Below the pieces are notes generated by a model. The model had not been told where the DNA came from, ran no database searches, and was given only the letters and a program-made list of their open reading frames with translations. From positions 1 through 64,000 of the forward strand of contig JODU01000010.1 in assembly GCA_000720845.1 (NCBI GenBank): a stretch of 64,000 bases of DNA, written 5' to 3'. This document shows positions 59,589 to 64,000 of the stretch, piece after piece. Position 1 is the first letter of the stretch. Every line of letters begins with the position of its first letter. The position numbers and the translations under genes are program-made. The DNA comes from Kitasatospora aureofaciens (GTDB taxonomy: Bacteria > Actinomycetota > Actinomycetes > Streptomycetales > Streptomycetaceae).

Positions 59589-60492
59589 GGAGAGACTCCT
59601 CGCTGACAGGAACAGACAGGGCGCAGCGAAACCGTGAGCTTTGGGAGCCGACCTTCGCGGAGGAGTTGCACGCAAGAGCAGACGACTGAAGAGTGCCGCC
59701 GTGCCGAGGGGCTTCGCTCGGCGTCGCACAGGAGAAGAACCGGCACATGCCGCCCTTGATCGTGATCCCCGGTCTTGGGATGGGCGGCCCGCCGGTTCGC
59801 TAATTCAAGTACCCCACACGCACTACTCTTTGACAAGACGTCAATCGCATAATTCCGTCGGCAGGGGGGCGCGGGCAGACCTGCGTCCCACCGGCGTGCG
59901 CCTTGAGCCCTCCCCTTGCGTGAGCAAAGACCAGCCGGCACCGCACGCGATGCCGGCTGGCCATCCAACCCCTCCGGGGTGCCCATCGCGGTCCCGGCGG
60001 AGCCGCTTACCTCCCCACGTGTGAAGGGCTGCAACTCGCACCGTTGCCACGCTCCCCGAACGGAACGGGCTGCCCTGGTCGGATATGCCCAGTAACGCAG
60101 GATCGCGGCATATGCCTCAAGCCTCAGAGCTCGGTGTCACCTGATCGGAGTAGCGCCGATCCTCGTTCCGTGAGCTCTACTCAACCAGTCTGGAGATTGA
60201 GTCAGTTGGGACGACAGGCAGAAGCAGGCTCTCGCGGATCCCTTCGGTCGGCTGCTGCGGGGCGCCACCAGCCCTGCCCGGCGCTGTCCACCACATGCGC
60301 GCGACTCGCGAGCACGGCGTTGTCGGCGCGTTTTCCTGGACCGCCTCGGTGCCAGGAAACAGACGCTTTGCCACTGTCCTGACCTGGTCGCTGTGTTCCT
60401 CCCTGCTCCCGGTAGGACGTCAGCGTTGACAGTGGTCCGACCCGTAGCCCCGAGTGTGCCCTCGCAAGGGCTGGCCACCGGCTGCAGTCCCT
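59589..60492. other. 904-bp region without a recognisable gene
   Basis: Promoter(s) of the TIG gene must lie at the left end; 59790-59860 is relatively AT-rich. A minus-strand frame ending at 60177 with ESLLLPVVPTDSISRLVE looks like a fragment of something once coding, but the start and family are unclear. No RNA gene is seen. Confidence 0.4.
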
Positions 60493-61317
60493 TTACGGTG
60501 GCTGGTTCCCGATGACCTGGGCACGCAGGTGGATATGGAAGGCGACCGCGTGGCCGGCCATCGAAGTCTTCCAGGGCGCGGCATCGATGCGGGAGATCTC
60601 CTCCCACACCGCGGCGTTGGCGGCGGCGAACGCGACCTTGGCCTCCGCTGGTGCGGTGCGCCAGGAAGAGAAGCGGCGGGCGAAGGCATCCGCCTCAACG
60701 AGCGTGTGTCCGGCTTCGAGCAGGCGCAGGGTGAGGATGGCGGGGTCGATCCAGGCTGCGCCGCGTGTGGGCCAGGCCCAGTCGATGATGTGGGCGCGGT
60801 CGTCCACGAGCACGTTGTGCGGGGCGAGGTCGGTGTGCAGGAGGGTGTCGCCGGAGAAGAGGGCGGCAGTTCCTGGCGGGGCGTAGGCGGCCCAGCGCTG
60901 TTCCGCAGCCTTGATGGGAACGTCCGTGGGAGCGGTGGTCTCCTGGAGTTCCGCAAGAGCCGCCGCGACAAGGGGCATGTCTGGGGAGCCCGGGCTGTAG
61001 TCGGCGTGTCGTCCCGGAAGGACTTCGTATCCGAGGAGGTCCCAGCCGGCCACCTCGATGTGCCAGTACAGGCGGGGGCAGGCGCGGGGGAGGTGCGGGT
61101 TGATCGCGGCCTCTCGACGCTGGGCCGGGGCCTGTGGGTGGTCGGTGGGGATGCCCTTGACGAAGACCGGGCCCTGATCAGTGTCGAGGAACGCGGCGAT
61201 GCCTGAGTTCAGCCCTCCGTCGGCGGTGCGGGCGGCGTGGACGGGGCCCGCCTTGTCGGCGATGGCCTGGCGTGCCTCCACGGGAAGGTCGTGGAAGTGG
61301 CGGCGGATCATGGACAC
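60493..61317 (-). CDS. APH-type phosphotransferase in RiPP-like operon
   Basis: A 274-residue kinase-fold protein. Lys54 in PVFVKGIP, Brenner motif LLHTDLAPHNVLV (Asp163, Asn168) and the metal Asp179 in IIDWAWP are all present, so it should be active. It differs from antibiotic kinases in the N-lobe. It lies 79 bases after the small-peptide gene, same strand. It may modify the peptide or a small-molecule substrate. GTG 61317 follows GAGGAACC. Confidence 0.85.
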   Translation of the reverse strand: MSMIRRHFHDLPVEARQAIADKAGPVHAARTADGGLNSGIAAFLDTDQGPVFVKGIPTDHPQAPAQRREAAINPHLPRACPRLYWHIEVAGWDLLGYEVLPGRHADYSPGSPDMPLVAAALAELQETTAPTDVPIKAAEQRWAAYAPPGTAALFSGDTLLHTDLAPHNVLVDDRAHIIDWAWPTRGAAWIDPAILTLRLLEAGHTLVEADAFARRFSSWRTAPAEAKVAFAAANAAVWEEISRIDAAPWKTSMAGHAVAFHIHLRAQVIGNQPP

Positions 61318-61396
61318 GGCGCGGTTCCTCGGAGAAGGCGACGGGCTGCCCCGGCCAGCGTACGGCCGGGGCAGCGTGCCGGAGCGGAGCCCCGGT

Positions 61397-61609
61397 CTAG
61401 TAGGGCTGGTCGTCGCCGGCCGAGCAGCTGCACCCGGCGGACTCGGCGACGTCGACGTCCAGGTCGCCGATGATCCGGAACGTACCCTCAGGGACCGGGG
61501 GCGCGGAGATGGGCACGGGCAGGGTGCCGGTGGCCTCTGTGGGCGGGCGCAGGCCGATGGTGACCGGGACTGGTGCGGGTCGGGCCAGGGTGGCGCTGGT
61601 GGGAGTCAT
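61397..61609 (-). CDS. putative RiPP precursor peptide, 70 residues
   Basis: A 70-residue peptide with a Pro/Thr-rich leader (PVPVTIGLRPPTEATGTLPV), an acidic FRIIGDLDVDVAESAG segment, and a short Cys-containing tail, GCSCSAGDDQPY (Cys60 and Cys62). Its ATG overlaps the radical SAM stop by four bases. Position, size and Cys-rich end are those of radical-SAM-modified peptides. I do not know this family by name. Confidence 0.75.
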   Translation of the reverse strand: MTPTSATLARPAPVPVTIGLRPPTEATGTLPVPISAPPVPEGTFRIIGDLDVDVAESAGCSCSAGDDQPY

Positions 61610-62619
61610 GCTCCGTAACCTCCGTGTTGGCAGTAGAGCGATCGGTTGTCCCCCGCCTCCTGGTGGAGCTTGGCCAGCGGCCGGCATGTCCTGCAGGTGC
61701 CGATCTTCGAGCAGCCGGAGCATCCACCGGTGCGGAGCTGGAGGGACTCGGCGATGCCGCCGAGTCGGGGGAGGGCGGTCAGGCCCTCGGTCATGAGGTT
61801 CACGCTGGGATCGCGGCCGATCTTGCAGACCGAGGCGATGCCGTGCGGGTCGACGTGGAAGAAGGTGCGGCCGGCGTTGCAGCCGGTGAAGAAACGGCGG
61901 GCGCGGACGTACTTCTGGGCCTGTGAGGCGAGCGGCTTCGCCTCTCCGTCGATCGTCGGGGACATGTTCGTGAAGACCTGGTACGGGAAGCCCCAGCGGT
62001 CTTCCACGAGGCGGACCATGTCGTCCGCCTCGTGGGCGTTCTCCTCGGCGACGATGATGTTGATGCGGACGGGCAGTCCCGCCGTGCGGGAGGCGTCCAG
62101 GCCGCGGGTGAACCGGTCGAAGGCGCCGCGGTTGCGGGTGACGGCGTCGTAGGTCTCTCCGGTCGCTCCGTAGAGGCTCACCGTCAGCCGGTAGGGCCGC
62201 AGTCGGACGAACAGCTCCTGCATCCTCACTTTGTGGAGCTGACTGCCGTTCGTCGAGATCTGGATCACCATGCCGAGTCCGGTGGCGTACTCGTACGCGG
62301 CGGCGAACTGCGGGTCGATCAGGGCCTCCCCGCCGGTGATCTGGAGCCACAGGACGCCGGCATCGCGCAGCATGGTGAGCAGGCGCGTTTTGTCGTCGCA
62401 GTCCAGGCACTCGAACCGCTTCTCGCCGAGGTAGCAGAAGCCGCAGTCGTGGTCACAGCCGAGGTTGATCTCCCATGCCGCCTTCACGTACCCGTAGGCG
62501 GAGCGTTCCCGGACAAGGAGGGTTTCCCACAGGGGCCCGGTGGGCACGGGCATCTGCCATGCGGCCGTGGTCGCCTCGGCGAGCCAGGCCGGGGCCGACC
62601 GGTCCTCGGTGACCGCCAT
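61606..62619 (-). CDS. radical SAM/SPASM-type peptide-modifying enzyme
   Basis: A 337-residue enzyme. The 4Fe-4S cluster motif is C55-DHD-C59-GF-C62 in INLGCDHDCGFCYLG, with extra Cys at 71 and 74. ITGGEALID and STNGSQLHK are radical SAM marks. The C-terminal SPASM-like cluster region has CNAG, SVCKIG, GGCSGCSKIGTCRTC and YCQHGG. Such enzymes make thioether or C-C crosslinks. ATG 62619 with GAGGA upstream is preferred to the TTG at 62655. Confidence 0.9.
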   Translation of the reverse strand: MAVTEDRSAPAWLAEATTAAWQMPVPTGPLWETLLVRERSAYGYVKAAWEINLGCDHDCGFCYLGEKRFECLDCDDKTRLLTMLRDAGVLWLQITGGEALIDPQFAAAYEYATGLGMVIQISTNGSQLHKVRMQELFVRLRPYRLTVSLYGATGETYDAVTRNRGAFDRFTRGLDASRTAGLPVRINIIVAEENAHEADDMVRLVEDRWGFPYQVFTNMSPTIDGEAKPLASQAQKYVRARRFFTGCNAGRTFFHVDPHGIASVCKIGRDPSVNLMTEGLTALPRLGGIAESLQLRTGGCSGCSKIGTCRTCRPLAKLHQEAGDNRSLYCQHGGYGA

Positions 62620-62920
62620 GCGCAGTTCCTCGAATCGGGACTCGGGGAGGGCCAACCCCCTGGCGTGACCGGGTCGGAGGAGGAGGTACTACTGGCCCAG
62701 GAACGGGCTCGCGATCAGTTGGTGCACGTTGCCTCCATGTCGTCTGGCAGGGGGTGGGGCGGGTCCGTGCAGAGGTGGAGTCGGGGGAACTCCTCGGACC
62801 CGCCCCGCTCACCGGCCTCCTGTCCTTCGGTTGGCCGGCCGGTGAGGCAGGAGGGCCCCGACGCCGGGATCTACGAGGCAGTGGCCAGATCGTTGAGCAG
62901 CTCGTCGAGGCGTGGACGCG

Positions 62921-63070
62921 GGGGAGAGCATCAAGGCGCTCTCCGAATACCTCGGCCACTCGGACCCGGGCTTCACACTCCGGACGTACACGCATCTTCT
63001 TCCGTCCAGCGAGAGTCGAACCCGGAAGACGATCGACGACGCCTTCACCGAAGCCGAAGCCGAAGCGTAA
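62921..63070 (+). pseudogene. C-terminal stub of a tyrosine recombinase (integrase)
   Basis: Fifty codons read GESIKALSEYLGHSDPGFTL RTYTHLLPSSE and onward to TAA. LGH and RTYTHL hold the His and catalytic Tyr of phage/ICE integrases. No upstream part or catalytic Arg is present, so this is a deletion relic. The rest of 62620-63271 shows nothing certain. Confidence 0.75.
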
Positions 63071-63271
63071 AGGGCGGCGACCCGACCTCCGCTCAGGGCA
63101 CATCGGTGCCCCCGGTCGATCAACGGGCCGTGGCCGTCTCAGACCCCACCCGCTGCATCGCATGCCTGAGGCACGAAAACCCAGCCGCGTCGGCTCGTGA
63201 CGATGAACCGTCGGAAGCGCCATGGGGCGGCCTGCCCTGGCCGACTGCCCTGGTGAGGCAGGATTGCTGCC

Positions 63272-63652
63272 ATGCGGACCCGACCTGTGCTGGTTTACGA
63301 CGGTGATTGCCGATTCTGTACGACGTCAGTCACCCTCCTCGAACGCCTGCTACGACCCGACTGCTCCATCACGCCGTGGCAGTTCGCTGACCTGGCCGCT
63401 CTGGGCGCCACTCAGGGTCAGGCCGAGTACGAGGCCCTGTGGATCACGCCCGACGGGACCGTGCACGGCGGTGCGCAGGCGGTGGCCAGGCTGTTGCTGC
63501 GGGCAGGCAAGGGGTGGGCCGTTCTCGGCGCGCTGCTCACCCTGCCGCCGTTCCGCTGGGTCGCGCACGGCGTCTACCGGATCGTCGCGAACAACCGCGA
63601 CCGCCTGCCGGGCGGAACCGCGGCCTGCGCCCTCCCTGCAGGCCGTCGCTGA
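63272..63652 (+). CDS. DCC-family thiol-disulfide protein (DUF393)
   Basis: A 126-residue protein opening with VLVYDGDCRFCTTSV, the DxxCxxC motif of the DCC family, and ending with FRWVAHGVYRIVANNRDRLPG. It is convergent with an HTTM-like gene; DCC and HTTM genes are neighbours in many actinobacteria, suggesting a shared pathway. Confidence 0.9.
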   Translation: MRTRPVLVYDGDCRFCTTSVTLLERLLRPDCSITPWQFADLAALGATQGQAEYEALWITPDGTVHGGAQAVARLLLRAGKGWAVLGALLTLPPFRWVAHGVYRIVANNRDRLPGGTAACALPAGRR

Positions 63653-63704
63653 CGGTGGCCCCGGCGGACCGTCGGTGTCATCCCTTCCGCCCTTCCGCCG
63701 ACCG

Positions 63705-64000
63705 TCACCGCAGGTGCACGCCGAGGCTCCCGGACTTGACCTGCGGAGGCACGGTGCCACTCCCGGCCACCCCGGTCTCTCCGCGGGGCCGCGGCAGCCG
63801 TAGGCCGAGCCGCCGTGCCGTACTGCGCCCCAGGCGGGGCAGTGAGGTGTAGAAGCGGTCGGGCAGGAACACGGCGTCCGCGATGATCATGGCGCCCGAG
63901 AATACCGGCAGCCCCAGCAGGACCGCGATGCCGGCGTGCATGCCCAATAGGACTGCGAGGACGGGGTACTTGAGCCTGCCGAACAGTACGAACGGGAAGG
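63705..64000 (-). CDS. HTTM/VKGC-like membrane protein, 3' part
   Basis: A C-terminal fragment running out of the window: KYPVLAVLLGMHAGIAVLLG, then SGAMIIADAVFLPDRFY and a basic tail. The segment fits the end of HTTM (vitamin K-dependent carboxylase-like) proteins. The pairing with the DCC gene supports this. The start is beyond position 64000. Confidence 0.65.
   Translation of the reverse strand, partial: FPFVLFGRLKYPVLAVLLGMHAGIAVLLGLPVFSGAMIIADAVFLPDRFYTSLPRLGRSTARRLGLRLPRPRGETGVAGSGTVPPQVKSGSLGVHLR

Noticed and set aside
57496..59748. 750-codon minus-strand frame across both TIG genes
   Set aside because: Arg/His-rich shadow of repetitive TIG coding DNA; a terminator and ribosome binding site interrupt it.
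59829..59853. TTGACA...CATAAT promoter
   Set aside because: Spacing is only 12 bases and no gene follows on the plus strand.
60177..60374. Minus-strand 65-codon frame ending PTDSISRLVE
   Set aside because: Third-position bias is weak and the start is unsupported; may be a fragment, but not enough to annotate as a gene.

Overview
This 64-kb window is chromosomal DNA of a Streptomyces or very close relative. The evidence is uniformly high GC with strong G/C third-codon bias, GTG and TTG starts, the developmental pair bldN/rsbN, the rex-hemACD operon, mycothiol-type arsenate reductase, and actinobacterial families such as DUF574 methyltransferases, DUF3558 lipoproteins and BTAD regulators. The first 38 kb is conserved core. 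From about 39 kb onward it becomes accessory, with islands and decayed mobile-element pieces.

Core, 1-38.9 kb. The window opens in the 3' end of a 5S rRNA and the rrn terminator. Next come a HAD phosphatase, membrane proteins, an AcuC-type deacetylase, an excisionase-type HTH protein, a 32-residue bS22-like peptide, an NAD-dependent epimerase and an acyltransferase. The sporulation block follows: rsbN and bldN, with a sigma-BldN-type promoter before rsbN. A HAD-IB phosphatase and a CxxC thioredoxin-fold protein lead into the redox-controlled heme operon rex-hemA-hemC-hemD, whose promoter carries a Rex operator. hemB is nearby but separated by a TetR/oxidoreductase pair, a SRPBCC gene and a MarR gene. 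Then come a DUF4232 lipoprotein, a membrane-anchored HTH protein, a methyltransferase, an aminotransferase, arylamine N-acetyltransferase, divergent argS/lysS, a SpdB-like protein, two DUF3558 lipoproteins, rtcB, an SDR, a YnfA-type protein, and a flavin oxidoreductase/FMN reductase pair.

Signalling island, 39-46.5 kb. A 2TM SLATT-like protein and a SLOG protein are co-transcribed. A BTAD-macro fusion regulator diverges from a TM-macro protein. A three-gene operon encodes a membrane NTF2-like protein, a membrane protein with an Asn-rich C-terminal tail, and a TIR NADase-like protein whose N-terminus carries nearly the same Asn-rich motif. SLOG, SLATT, TIR and macro are all domain families linked to NAD-derived signalling in bacterial immunity. 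The matched motifs on neighbouring receptor-like and effector-like proteins resemble amyloid-signalling pairs. This is the strongest candidate for an undescribed system here.

Metal region, 46.7-54.5 kb. Two corrin-ring genes (cobK, cobH) precede a Cys-rich copper-binding four-helix protein and a DUF4396 membrane protein behind a CsoR-type operator. A cation/proton antiporter follows, then an arsenic island: arsC, arsR, acr3, a second arsR and an ArsO-like flavoprotein with paired operators.

Right end, 54.5-64 kb. Two MmcQ/YjbR proteins are followed by decayed DNA with two transposase-tail-like repeats flanking a SnoaL gene, then an Ig-like secreted protein and two IPT/TIG-repeat proteins. 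A compact RiPP-like operon comes next: radical SAM/SPASM enzyme, a 70-residue Cys-tailed peptide, and an APH-type kinase, next to the C-terminal stub of a tyrosine integrase. The window ends with a DCC-family protein and the 3' part of an HTTM-like membrane gene.
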